Positions 1 to 11,441 of a stretch of DNA of 64,000 bases are shown here, one piece after another (within the stretch, counting starts at the first letter, position 1; every line of letters starts with the position of its first letter). The position numbers and the translations under genes were made by a program. The notes beneath the pieces are model-generated. The model saw nothing but the letters and a program-made list of their open reading frames with translations, made no database searches and was not told the origin of the DNA. The stretch spans positions 88,557,052 through 88,621,051 of the forward strand of contig CM065297.1 of assembly GCA_032871835.1 (NCBI GenBank), written 5' to 3'. This DNA comes from Dipteronia dyeriana. Lineage: Eukaryota > Streptophyta > Magnoliopsida > Sapindales > Sapindaceae.

Positions 1-1226
1 TCTTCCTAGGCTGATATGAAGTCACATCTCAATTACCCGAGTTGTTCCACTGTTGCCCGCTTAACCCTTAGCCTTGGTAGTTTTGAGTCGGACCATGAGA
101 AGTTGGGATGATCGTGCCACCACGGTTTGTAAGAGTTAGAATATGGGTCATTTCTTCCTCTTCTATAGTTTAGGGCTTGGACATCATGCTTCTCATATAG
201 CACAATCTCTCTTCCTTGATGGTCTACATCATACAACAAGTTTTCCCCACTTTGTTATTGACCCATAATTCTTGCCATCAACTCCACTTGCTTGGTTAGC
301 CTTACCATTTGGATTGTCATGTCCGGGTCTTGACTGACCCCATGCTTTCCTCCCCTTCTAGAAGTTGAGCTTCTAAGTTGGGAGTTGAGAGCCAATGTCT
401 CATATACTTCATAAATCTCAACAACCGATTTATTGGTGATAAAACCCCCACATGCATTGTCCACTGAAGCTTATGTGAAGGTTGTCAACCCATTATAGAA
501 TGTGGGACCTTGTACTCATCGGTCACCATGTGAGGGGGATTTGTTCCAAAAGTTGCCTATATCTTCCCCAAGTCTCATGAAAAAGATCATCATCTTCCTC
601 GGTGAAGCTTGCAATTTGGATCTGAATCTCCTTTATCTTCACTACCGGAAAGAACATATTGAAAAAGACTTGGCACACCTCATCTCATGTAGTTAAAGAT
701 CTCGCCCTCAAAGAACCAAACCACACATTGGCTCTATCCTTTAGGCAATACCTAAAAAATCTCATATGCAACTGTTCTTCAGTGAGTCGGCCTATCGGGA
801 ATGTCTCCAATATAGAATGATAATCCTTCATGAATTGTAAACAATCTTCAGTCGGGTGGCCATTGAAAGAAGGAAGCATGGCAACGTGAAGTCCCTTGAG
901 CCCATAGTCTCTAGGCGCCGCACTCAACACTATGGGTGACTGTTGTTGCTCTATCATAGGTTGGTCGGATTCCCTCATAGCTATAACAACTCAGTTTCCC
1001 TCATGTGTAGGTGCCCTCGGTGGGTCCACATTCTCATTCCCCTTTTGATCTCCATCTCTAGAATCGATGTACCCTTTAGATCGACAAAGATGTCTATACC
1101 CTCAAACTGCCTAGCAAGCCGACCTACTCGGTTTATGTTGTCGATGATCGGAAACAAATTTCTTCCAAGAGAACGATGACCATGCATACACTTGTACCCC
1201 TGAAACACCAAAATCAAGAAAACCAA
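1..1226 (-). pseudogene. Athila-like Ty3/Gypsy gag, broken, runs off left edge
   Basis: Minus-strand fragments in more than one frame match the capsid region of Athila-group Gypsy elements. Residues such as FNGHPTEDCLQFMKDY and VWFGSL lie in 685-978, DNACGGFITNKS in 255-464, and the tail motif HPNFSW in 33-239. Stops and shifts near 980, 690, 470 and 245 break the frame, so no full-length Gag can be made. The coding direction and the adjoining primer-binding site and LTR to the right show that this is the 5' part of an element whose pol lies outside the window. The family assignment rests on motif recognition only. Confidence 0.8.
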
Positions 1227-1331
1227 CGAAGTAAAAGGAAACTAAAAAGAAATAAAACTAAACTAATAAAACAAATGACACACACACACTACCTAAATCA
1301 AACTAATTCGATTCAACTAATAAATCTACAC

Positions 1332-1352
1332 CGATCCCCGGCAGCGGCTATA
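1332..1352 (-). other. Primer-binding site, tRNA-Asp type
   Basis: Read on the minus strand, 17 of 21 bases match the complement of the 3' end of plant tRNA-Asp, including the run GCCGGGGATCG. It sits four bases inside the LTR end. This is the usual primer site of Athila elements and fixes the element's orientation. Confidence 0.75.
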
Positions 1353-1356
1353 AAAT

Positions 1357-2673
1357 TGATGCAGCATTTTTAATCTTAATCAATTTAAAACATTTGTTCG
1401 TTCATTGGGATTAGTGATTCAAAATAGTTGAACTAATTGACTCGATTAACCCTACTAAATGCAATAAAAGTAGAAGGCATAATGCTTGTCTTTGATTGGT
1501 ATTCTAATTCACTAATATGCAAGAATCTTATAAACTAAATGACACAAAAGCTCACACGAAATATGAATATAAGGGAAACGCTAAGGAATCAATGCAACCT
1601 AATTAAACTACTCAATGTAATCCACAAGTCTTATTAAATCACTTAAATCCAATTGATAGAGTTTGTTTCATGAAGCACTTAATCCTTCCCATTACTCACA
1701 CACGGTCATGTAATGAGCAATGGTTATAAATAATTTTTAATTAAAACTCTAAACCAAATTGCACATAGCATGGTAATGCCTATGGAAATTTTCTCAATTA
1801 TTAAGCTTGTAGTTAAAGATTAAATGGGATTGTCACCCACATCTAACCCTTAACATCATCTATAAACTTATCCTAACACAAACATTCATTGAGGTCTCAT
1901 TGAATATAAGTAAAGGAATTAGAGCAAGTATTTTAATAAAAGAGACTAACAATGAATTTAATTAAAAACTATTAGACTATAGGACTACAAGAGTAGTTGA
2001 ACCGGTTACATTAATCCCCTAACTTAGAGATTAGTTACACATCAAGGAAAAGAAATAAAACAAAGAAGAGTTAAAGAAGAAACCCAAGTTGGTCATTTGA
2101 GGTTCCTTGATTTGTAAGCTTCCACTTCTTGCTTTCCAAGGTTCCAAGATGGATGGAGGAATGGAAGTGTCTAAGGATTGTGATGGAAGGGTAAAAGTGT
2201 CCAAAAGTTTGTGTGGCTAAAGTTACATTACCAAAATCTAAGATGAGTATTTATATGGGTCCAAAAATAGGTCAAGAATCAACCTAGAAACGTGTGTTGA
2301 CGGACTGTCGCCTCTCTGAATGTCAAGGTCGCCCATGACGGCAATTCGACCGTGACACTTCGCTTCTTTGATCCGCGTCTTTTTTTCAGGCGACACTTCG
2401 AGTGACACAGGTTAGAAAAGTTGTTGTCGCCTCATATGTCACGGTCTCCCATGATGACGCACCATGACTGTGACAACTCGTGCCTTTTTGTTCAAGTTGC
2501 CAATTTCCAGCTCTTTTGGGTCCCAACTTCACTCATATCTCTCATATAATGCTCCAAATATAAAATTCTGTAAAAACACTTAATCGAGCCATTAAATACT
2601 TGATTTTACCTGAGAATTAGGCAATAAGCATAGGAAGGGGGACTCGAAATCTAGTGTTATCTTGGCTCGATCA
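1357..2673 (-). repeat. 5' LTR of Athila-like element
   Basis: This 1.3-kb stretch lies between the tRNA-Asp primer site and LINE coding sequence. On the minus strand it begins TGATCGAGCC and ends GCTGCATCA, giving short inverted ends TGAT/ATCA. The length fits Athila LTRs. It has no gene. The outer edge at 2673 was set by the TGATCGAGCC start and by loss of LINE similarity beyond it. The partner LTR and target duplication lie outside the window. Confidence 0.65.
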
Positions 2674-2836
2674 TTAGACAACACAGATCCTCCTAAGAAC
2701 TTAATAATCCTTGAATCAAAATAATTCAGTTTGGTTTCCTGGATAAAAAGTAGAATAGGCTTAGTGTTACACACTAAATTCCTCACAGCTCTCCTTTTTT
2801 TTCTATTCTCCATAACCCCTTAATATTCCATGATAA
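2674..2836 (-). pseudogene. LINE ORF2 endonuclease start, cut by the Athila LTR
   Basis: The minus-strand translation contains SWNIKGL, then after a one-base shift KKRRAVRNLV and QETKL. These are the first conserved blocks of the apurinic endonuclease of plant L1-type LINEs, the enzyme that nicks target DNA. After about 45 residues the reading frame continues into LTR sequence, so the rest of the endonuclease and all of the reverse transcriptase are missing here. They may continue beyond the Athila element, left of the window. Confidence 0.75.
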
Positions 2837-2918
2837 AGCTAATATCAAAAATATAACTTCCCCACCGAAACTCCAAACAGAAAGTTCAATTCGTGGCATT
2901 GCATTTCTCCTCATCCTT

Positions 2919-5144
2919 TTATTCCCTCATAGAAATTTCCACTGAAGCTTCATTCTCTTTACCATTAAAGTAAAATCCCATAGCCACCCCAGTTTCTAAA
3001 ACCTTGGCCACTTCCTTGCTTAAACTCAACGATCCTGTTTTAAAATCCTTATCAGCAACCAAATCCAAACCTCCCTCCTTCCTATAATTCAAAGAATTAA
3101 AGTATCCAAGAGTTTTACCTTTTTCAATAACCTTAGACACTTCGACCTCCAAATTCCATCCCCTGTTCAACCTAGAATCACTAAGCCGACCATTGTCCTT
3201 CATCCTTGGCTCTTGACACCGCATCTCTCTGGACCTACAATGTTTCACACTCTTACTCCTTACATTCCTGTTCTGTTTTCCAGTACGCCTAGAGTGAGAC
3301 TTCAACTTTTCCAGCTCTACCATCCTCACATGATCTTCCTCTCTTGATACCAAAGCCTGGAATTGTGTTTCCGATATATGAGAAACTGAACTGTCAGAAG
3401 AAGATCGTATAGCCTCAAAAGGATTGAAGGGACCCACTGCTACTACCATACCTTGTTGGACTCTCGAATAGTCCCTAGGTGTTGCATCATTGCTTCCCAT
3501 ATGTGAGTCTCGCTTATGATCAGCAACTGCACTACACATCTTGGAGTAATGGAACACATCTTGATTCAAACTGTTACCCAAGTCAATAACAACCTACCCT
3601 CCCTTCAGCTGAGACGAATCCGCGAAGGAACGTTCTCCTCTCCAAATAGGAAAATAAGAAACATGATTGTTATATCTGTCATCTGTGAATGAAGAATCAC
3701 TAACCTCATCGCCTCTTACTCTCTCGATTCCCAGCTTCAAATACTTATCCCCGTCATCTTCCTTCTTTGATCAATGAACCCAGAATTTCTCCCTAACAAG
3801 TCAGTTGCCAAAATCCCTTTTCCTTTGCAATTTACAGACTTTGAGTTTCCAAAGTTCACGTTGGGCTTGTCCATCAAATCCATACTGTTGAATTCAGTAT
3901 GGCCTTATCCAATACCCCACATTGGGCCTTCTTTATATTAATCATATGCTCCATATCAACAATTGATTAAAGTATTTAAGGCAGCCACTCAAATATTCTT
4001 GAGAACATAGCACTTCTCATAAGCCGACCTATCACATTCCTTATCTATCAGTCTGTCAACTAAGTAGATAGGAATCGAAGAGTCTGAAATGAATCTGTCA
4101 TGAATACCTAACCTCCACGAAATCCAATCCGGATTGATCGGAGTTGGGACTTCCCAAATGGCCATCGAAAAGTTTCTTCTTCCCGTCTCAACCATCACTT
4201 TACTGAGACACTTCACACCAAAAAGTATTAAAACCAAAACTCTTCCTCTAGCGAGTTGTTCTCTATTCAAAGTCTCATCCTCAATAAGGAGTGACTCTCC
4301 TACAGCCCATCCCAATCTTGTGAAGAAATCTTTGCACCAACAATTCAGCGGAATCTCCATAAACTCAACCCAAGATAGTCTAGATTAAGGAGTAATTGCA
4401 TTGGACTAATAACCTACTGAAGAAAAATGGCCCTCCCATAAAAACATGTTCTTAATAAATGCATCTCTATCTTTAGTCGAATTAAAGACCCAAAGAATGT
4501 TCTTGTCGCCCAAATAAAAGGAAGTTGACTGAATCTAATTATCCAATAACCCTTTAATCACTGGATGCACATCTATGAATGATTTGAGGACACCCACAAC
4601 ACAATATTTGAGCCAACTGCCACTATAAGAATCTTTATCCCACTTCAGCACTTCCACTCGGTCTTTCACCACTGCTTCATCAGCACTTCCATCATCTCCA
4701 CACCCTTCACAACCTCTGTGTATGAATTCCTTTAATATGGTGCTTGTTCTCTATTGAGCTTCTTGACAGCCTACCTGATTAGGACCAAATCCACCTTCAG
4801 CTTCTTCGACCAAACCCTAGAAGGTTTTTCCTATTGCTCTTATTGCTCCAGTCCAGAGATGCAACCTTCAAACTTATTGGCCAACTATATACATGCATTC
4901 CATTCGTTAACATAGCAACTTTATTCGCTTCTTCCCGCATTGCAAACCTCACGAAGGCAAAACAGCTTCTTCTAGACCTAGATTTTGGAGAAAGATAGAT
5001 GTCCCCGACCATCCCAAAGGCTTTAAAGATCCCTCATAATCCTCTAAAATCAACAACTAGATTCAAATTATCGATAAATATAGAGACTATATTGGACCTA
5101 AAATCTTTGTTTTCATCAAGACCGCTTGGTGTCTTGTAGGCCAT
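2919..5144 (-). pseudogene. LINE ORF1, RRM plus DUF4283-like, broken
   Basis: Three minus-strand blocks line up as ORF1 of a plant L1 element. The first starts at an ATG at 5144 and is an RNA-recognition motif: RNP2-like SIFIDNL and RNP1-like CFAFVRF, with one in-frame stop between them. The second, 3989-4360, resembles DUF4283 (EIPLNCWCKDFFTRLG). The third, 2919-3581, is the basic, Ser-rich C-terminal part, ending just before ORF2. ORF1 proteins bind the LINE RNA. Several stops and shifts make it non-functional. No poly-A tail is visible because the 3' half is displaced by the Athila insertion. Confidence 0.75.
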
Positions 5145-6336
5145 ATTTTCATTATCTTTTGATAATCCTTTAAAGACAATTTGACAACAAAATTAAAAGT
5201 TATATAATTTCTTACTACTCTTGAATAGATTCCACAATTACCTTGTACTCATTTCATTAACTATTCTTACTATTAAGCTTAAGTTAGTTGAAAATTTAAA
5301 TTTTGTTCGCAATAAAACTTTCAAGTATTTGAGGTTTTCTCGTTTTAATAACCGAATATTATATATTGTTTATTTTAAGTCAAATTCTTGTTTAGGTGTT
5401 TTAGGAGATAACTGTTTTATTTTTCTTACTTTATGTTTATGATTTGCTTTGATTTAACTTTAGGTTGATTAGTTTAAGAAAATAAAACTTTATCATCTCT
5501 AATACAAGAGAACTATTTATGAAAAAAATAAATGTTACATAGAATAAATAGATAGTCTGCTAATATTTGTATCTTCAATGCAATTGTGGTTATTCAATAT
5601 CAAATTGAGATGGTAAAAAAAAATAGATAATGTCAACATGACTGTATATATTCAAAAGCTAAACAAGTTGGTTCATCAAGTATTTAAAAATGGCATTCAT
5701 TTTTCTTCTTCAAGCTCTTTCATTCTAGGTGCAGAATTAGATCCAAAAATAAATTGCACTTGTTCTTTTCTATATTTCTATATTTCTTCTAAGCCGCATT
5801 CTTCTTCTCTAGAAAGTTAGGGACTTCAAAAAAAAAATCCTAATTTTGTGTTTTTTTTTAGTGATGTTTTTCTATTCTCTTTAACATCAACACTAAAGAA
5901 CAGTTTTTTAATTTGATTTGGAATGCTTTACTTATTTTTGTCGATCTAGTTTAAATCTTAAGAAAGAAATTGTTACTAGTTCTGATTTATATATATATAT
6001 GTAACAAATCTTTTGATATTAGTGTCATGTCAACAATTATCGACATACATGTCATTCTTAAATTGAGGAAATATGGGGTTTTGACACTTTTTCGAGTTCG
6101 TTTTTCATACTATTTTTATTTTAATAACTTATGTTTAAAATGCACCAAAGTAAGTGACTTTCAAAATGCTCTTATTGTACACATTATTTAATTAATTTTT
6201 TGACTTTAACTTTTGGAAGATACTTTGAAGTTGTCTGAAATTTACTTCTCCATCTAACTGTCTTAAAGTGAAAAGCTCTATAAATTGAAATCCAAATCCA
6301 TCTTCTTCTTCAATGAGTTCGATGTCCATATAGTTA
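5145..6336. other. Gene-poor AT-rich stretch
   Basis: Possibly begins with the LINE 5' leader. Otherwise AT-rich sequence with short chance frames and no recognisable domain, RNA gene or terminal repeat. Confidence 0.5.
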
Positions 6337-6396
6337 CATAAGATCACTTATCTTATCAGTTTATGATATCAAACTGATAAGATGAGTGATCTTATG
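6337..6396. repeat. Near-perfect 26-bp palindrome with 8-base loop
   Basis: The left arm 6337-6362 and right arm 6371-6396 are complementary at 25 of 26 positions. The loop ATGATATC itself holds the palindrome GATATC. It could be a tiny fold-back element or a transcribed hairpin. The stem is too short for a typical plant microRNA precursor, and no target duplication is clear. Confidence 0.85.
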
Positions 6397-6570
6397 CAAT
6401 ATTGAAAAATGTAAATACTGAGCAATTGCAATTTAAAAGCTGAATCAACGAAACTCTAGACCATCAACGAAACTCTAGGTCAAATATAATGATGGCTCTC
6501 GCCTCTCAAGTGGATTTGATTAGCTTATAGAAGCCTATAGAAAACTATACTTAAGTCTCGGAGAAACTCT

Positions 6571-6737
6571 CTAAGACTTCTGTAACACTCTTCGAGACTT
6601 TTATAACACTATTCGAGACTTCTGTAATACTCTCCGAGACTTCTGTAACACTCTCTGAGACTTCTATCGAGCTCTGTAACACTCTCCGAGACTTCTATAA
6701 CACTCTTCGAGACTTTAAAACATGCTCTAAGACTTTC
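6571..6737. repeat. 21-bp tandem array, about six copies
   Basis: The unit GAGACTTCTGTAACACTCTC recurs about every 21 bases, with one copy lengthened by a 10-base insertion (CGAGCTCTGT) and some base changes. It is flanked by related half-copies. No coding frame is kept. Confidence 0.85.
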
Positions 6738-7188
6738 ACTAACCTATTTATTGTTCATCATCTTCCTCAATCGAAAATCTCAACCCTCAGTGGGGAGCTC
6801 AACCCCCGAATGAGTCGACGTATAACCACTTTGTAGCCGTTCGAGTGATCATCCGGGTTTCAATAAGACTTTCTCTCTCTACTTCATAATTCTGTCACTA
6901 TAATTTGAATGAAAGAAAGCTGAAGCTGAATAACTGTTGAGGATATTTTTATTCATTCACTATAATATATGTCTTTTTAATATAAGTTATTAAAATAGAG
7001 ACATAATTGAAAAGCTACCTCCAAAAAGTATCATTTAATTTTAGGACTCCTGTTACATAATAGATAGTGTTAGGTCGGTAGTTTTAAAGTTGGTTGCTAA
7101 AATACAATTATCACAAAACACAAGCACCAAGTATTTGATGAAACTTTATCCAAAATTAAAACTATTTCATGGAGTTCGTATTTCAAAA

Positions 7189-7361
7189 GGATAATGGTTG
7201 ACATCCAACCCTTTTATCTAACATTTGTATCCAATTTGATATGTGGATCATTGGATTTAAATAATTTGATATGAATGTATACACTTGTCAAAGCATTCAA
7301 TGACCCACATGTCAAATTACATGTAAAGGTTAGATAAAAAGTTGGATGTGTATTATTATCT
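7189..7361. mobile_element. Small MITE-like inverted-repeat element
   Basis: The left arm (7189-7258) and the reverse complement of the right arm (7290-7361) share about 65-70 bases, including ACATCCAAC, TTTATCTAAC and TTTGAYATGTGG. It is short, AT-rich and non-coding, as in MITEs. The target duplication could not be resolved, so the superfamily is unknown. Confidence 0.6.
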
Positions 7362-7578
7362 GATCCAATATAAATATATAAATTGATTGACTGATTGATT
7401 ATTCAATCCAAAATATATAAATAAATAAATATATAAATTGATTGATTGATTGATGGAAATCTTCTAAACAATAAATATCTAATCATACTCCGTACACAGA
7501 ATTTTATTTTCATTTTTTTCTTTTACAACGAATTTCAGTACTTGCTCAACGGTAATCTTTATTAAAATGGTTAGTAAA

Positions 7579-8174
7579 TAGGGATGGCAATTTGACCCGT
7601 ACCCGCGGGCATCCATCCGAACCCGATCCTACAGGGTCGGGTGTGGATGGTGAATTTAAAATCCACGGATCCGTGAATCCGTTTAATGAAAAATCCAGTG
7701 GATTCGTAGGCGGGTGCGGGTTGGAAAAACGAACCCGCGGGTTGAACCCGCGAATCCGTATGAATAAAATACTTGTATATAAATATACATAGACATTTAA
7801 ATTATTTTTTGTCGTGTTATTATTATGCTTATTATTGTTTTGTAATGTATCAAGTAGGGAATTAAAAATTAAAATTTAATTCAATTAAGTATCCAATAGG
7901 TGATTACATGTGAAAATTTATAAATGACAAATCGCGTGTTCGTGGGTTACGGGTTTGTGGGTATCCCGCGGGTGAAGCATCCACCCGTGAAACCACATTG
8001 TTTCACGGGTTCGCGGGTGAGGGTATGGGTGCAGCCATAACCCGCGGGTTCAAATCCGCCCGCGAACCCGCTTACCTACGCAGGTTCGAGGGCGGGTGTG
8101 GGTGAGGAAAATTTTCACGGGTGAAAGTTTGGATTTTACAAAACCCATCCGAACCCGACCCGTTGTTATCCCTA
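7579..8174. mobile_element. hAT-type non-autonomous element
   Basis: The left end TAGGGATGGCAA and the inverted right end TAGGGATAACAA match at 10 of 12 bases. They are flanked by TTAGTAAA (7571-7578) and TTAGTAAC (8175-8182), an 8-bp duplication with one mismatch, as hAT elements make. Both arms are GC-rich, with many CCCGCGGGT-like palindromes, around an AT-rich centre. The only long frame, 7592-7792, is a product of these repeats. No transposase is encoded, so movement would need one supplied in trans. Confidence 0.8.
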
Positions 8175-8194
8175 TTAGTAACTCACTCCTTTAT

Positions 8195-8384
8195 ATCCGA
8201 TTTTTCTTTTATCAGCACACAATTTAAGTATAACATACGGATATATATCATTATAATTTTATAATATGTATTATTAATTTATTATAATTAAAATTATATT
8301 ATTTATATGATAAAAGTGTAATGATATATATTAATATGTTATGGATATATCTAAATCGTGTGTCTATAGGAGAAAAATTGTATA
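8195..8384. mobile_element. AT-rich fold-back (MITE-like) element
   Basis: The left arm, about 8195-8254, and right arm, about 8321-8384, pair imperfectly. Shared blocks include CACACRATTTA, ATTTTTCT and ATATATATCATTA. The centre is nearly pure A/T. It begins a few bases after the hAT-type element. No clear target duplication was seen. Confidence 0.5.
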
Positions 8385-10748
8385 TATATATATATGATGC
8401 TGTGAGTTCTAGTCATATTTTCATCTCCAAACTTTAAATTTATTGTAATAGGATAATAAAATTATCTATTCAAAATGGAATTAATATATGCACGCCTGGT
8501 TAAATAATTCCTATTTTTTTTCTAATGAGCTCATTTCATTTTGTGCTTTAATAGTAGGATGAGCTAAAATCATGTTGTTGTAAAAATACATTCATAATTC
8601 TTTTTAATTGTTGTTGGTAGACCTTGCATTCTTTTTAGTTGATGAGATCTTTAAAATAAAAGAAAAGATCTTTGGTTTAGGAAAAAAAAAAAGGTTAGGG
8701 CATGTGTGTCTAACATGTATTTTAAGTAACTTTTAATATGGATTAATTTGTCATTATAACAGAATTTGAAAATGGAGTGTAAAAGGAGAATACATGAATT
8801 TGAAAATAGCACTGCTGATTTTTATTCTTAGTGATAATCATTCTTAAAGTTTAAATAATTTATCTTCATAAAATCATAACATGCACCAGATAATTACTGG
8901 TACACATATGTGTTAAAATGGAGAAAAATATTCGGTAAGTTGTATCGTTGAGTGATGCATCCGACCGTTAAAGAAACGACACATCACTTCTGTACTAGTT
9001 TTTGCCACATGTCAATCTTTAATGTCGAAGTACCTGATTTGCTGAAGATTTTCTTGTCAAACAGATGCATTGTTGGTTAATAATCATCATACACAGATAT
9101 TTTAATATATATATATATATGAACTAATGCATAACTGTTATGTTACATCATGTATTTTTGGAACAGACCCAAGTGAAACCTAGAATTATTGCTTTGTGCA
9201 TGCGCGCAAGTGTGGATATTAAAATTTAGAACTATATACTGTATATAGCATACATATACAGTGAAAATGACCAGGTGTCGCACTTGAAAAACAAAAGAGG
9301 ACTCAAGAGATCACTTGTACAACCGTCTGATGTGCATATTCAATTTAATTGGGTCAAATATCGTATATCCACTTATGGGTGCAAATGTATCATGATTGAT
9401 TGTGTCTCATGCATGGATCAGAAAGAGTACAGTAGTTTCAAAACCTGGAATACACCGATGCAAAGCACATATTTAATTTCCATTCAATTTATACCATGTA
9501 GTATGATTAATGAATCACATTTATTTATAAATCATTCAACTTAAAAGAATGTATTATAAATTTTCTCATGAGATAATAACCGAGAAAGTGTAGGATTCAC
9601 CATCGAGTATTAATAGCATCTTTTTTCTAATGTGTTTTTGTCTTATTAGATTTTTCATATATGTTAAACAAGTGAGAAACAAAATTAATGCTATGTGTTG
9701 TATGTGTTTTGTAATTTAACCAATAAACTTTTACTTTACTTCAATTCACAATTGTGTTCCATTAAATTTTTTCTATTGTTCCCACCCATGTCAAAATGCA
9801 TGTGATGCATTTTTTTCTTTTGATTAATTAATAAATTAAGAAATTTAACGAGTAGAAATGTAACAATCTTTAATTGCTTCCATTATATGCTAAAAGGCTC
9901 AAATGACATGCATGTAATTAAAGAAACAACAGTAACTTTTTAAAAAGCCAAACCAAGCCTCACTGCATGCTATAAACACAAAAAAGTCCAACATTGTCTG
10001 AAACAACACATGAAAAGATATATATATATATAATCAATAACCGTGAGTTGCAAAATTGAACATAAAGAAGAAGCCCTAGCTAGGTTTTCAGCACTAGTGC
10101 TCTCTTGTAATGGTGAGTCTTTTCTTTTCTTAAAGAAACCCTAGCTAGGAGTGTATATAATATATATCATATCAAAACCTGCTAGCCGTTCATCAGTAGA
10201 TGCAATTTTTAAGCCACAGAGAGTACACTTTTTTTCTACGAAATTAGAAAAGAAAATCCCAACCCTTGATTGTTCTGATATTGTAGGTGGGTCCACGTAC
10301 ACCCCCAGTCTTGTGCCATTTTTTTTATATATAAATTTTATTCTAATTTCTATATATGTTGCATCATATACCCCTCCCTTCAGCAGAAAAAATCTTCTCA
10401 AATCATTCCCTTTCTCTCCATCTCTCCTCTCATTCTCTCTCATAGTCATAACCCTTGACCCTTTGTTATGTGTCATCAAGCTTCTTGTAGCTAGAAAAGA
10501 CATCTAAGAGAAGTTTTTTGTCATCATCAACCAAACCCTTCAATTTTATGTTTTTTTTTATTATAGAAAGATCAAATAGGGTACTTGAAAAATAGCTGTA
10601 ATTGATCTCTCTATATATGCTAGAAACCACTTGAAGATCACATCCCATTAGAATTCTTTTCCTTTTAGTAATTTGAGTGCTGAAAAAAAAATACTCACCA
10701 CATATATGTATATATATATATATATTATACATTTAAACCAATTGCACC
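8385..10748. other. Intergenic; upstream region of the bHLH gene
   Basis: No gene is recognisable. TA-rich tracts lie near 9105-9120, 10020-10033 and 10700-10728. A TATA-like GCTATAAACAC lies near 9969. A pyrimidine-rich tract (10375-10445) and a donor-like GTGAGT at 10113 suggest that the transcript leader of the bHLH gene may start near 10000 and contain an intron. That is inference only. Confidence 0.35.
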
Positions 10749-11441
10749 ATGGAAATGAACCAAAACAAGCTCACAAATCATTCTTGGGATCCTGAAATGG
10801 CCATGGTAGACCAAATTCTTCATGATTCAATTCCCTTCAACTCTCTTTGGCCTACCTATAGCTCTAGCTACACTCCACTTCAAATTCCAACTTCATCATC
10901 ATCAACGACAACATTGTTTGGTACTGATCATGACCAAATAGGAAACAAGTACAATAACAACACCATGGAAGAAGAAGATCAGGAAGAGCCAGAAGAAGAG
11001 CTAGGGGCCATGAAAGAGATGATGTACAGGGTCGCCGCGATGCAGCCGGTGGACATAGATCCGGCCTCAATCCAGAAGCCAAAAAGGCGAAACGTCCGGA
11101 TCAGCGATGACCCTCAAAGCGTGGCAGCGCGTCTCAGGCGGGAAAGGATAAGCGAGAAGATCAGAATTCTTCAAAGACTTGTCCCTGGAGGCACAAAGAT
11201 GGACACAGCTTCCATGCTAGACGAAGCAATTCGCTATGTCAAGTTCTTGAAGAGACAAATCCGTCTATTACAATCAAATCCGCACCCACCACCACCACCT
11301 TGCATTGGAGATAACTGGCAACTTACTACACAAAACAAGCACCACCAACAGCTTGATTCAACCTCCCTCGGACCCGGGTTAGCTTTCGAGGCTAACGGGG
11401 CCGAACCGCCCTTTTGCTTTAATCATGAGGTAATTAATTAG
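10749..11441 (+). CDS. HEC3: HECATE3-like bHLH transcription factor
   Basis: Single-exon protein of 230 residues. Residues about 84-113 carry the conserved block before the domain ([12 protein letters not shown], then QPVDIDP and [10 protein letters not shown]). The bHLH domain spans about 122-174: basic [16 protein letters not shown], helix 1 [11 protein letters not shown], loop TKMDTAS, helix 2 [19 protein letters not shown]. This arrangement is typical of the HEC/INDEHISCENT clade (subfamily VIIIb), and the sequence before the domain fits HEC3 best. Family members act in the nucleus, dimerise with SPATULA-type bHLHs and control gynoecium, transmitting tract and meristem timing. The basic region lacks the usual H-E-R triad and has Leu129 where I recall His in Arabidopsis HECATE proteins. 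A Ser/Thr-rich N-terminus, an acidic run (74-85) and a Pro stretch after the domain flank it. The assignment to HEC3 rather than a sister is likely but untested. Confidence 0.88.
   Translation: MEMNQNKLTNHSWDPEMAMVDQILHDSIPFNSLWPTYSSSYTPLQIPTSSSSTTTLFGTDHDQIGNKYNNNTMEEEDQEEPEEELGAMKEMMYRVAAMQPVDIDPASIQKPKRRNVRISDDPQSVAARLRRERISEKIRILQRLVPGGTKMDTASMLDEAIRYVKFLKRQIRLLQSNPHPPPPPCIGDNWQLTTQNKHHQQLDSTSLGPGLAFEANGAEPPFCFNHEVIN

Noticed and set aside
9275..9544. 89-codon plus-strand frame
   Set aside because: No domain, signal peptide or family resemblance, and ordinary intergenic composition.
10141..10507. Overlapping frames of about 120 codons on both strands upstream of the bHLH gene
   Set aside because: They mirror each other over a pyrimidine-rich leader, with no domain on either strand.
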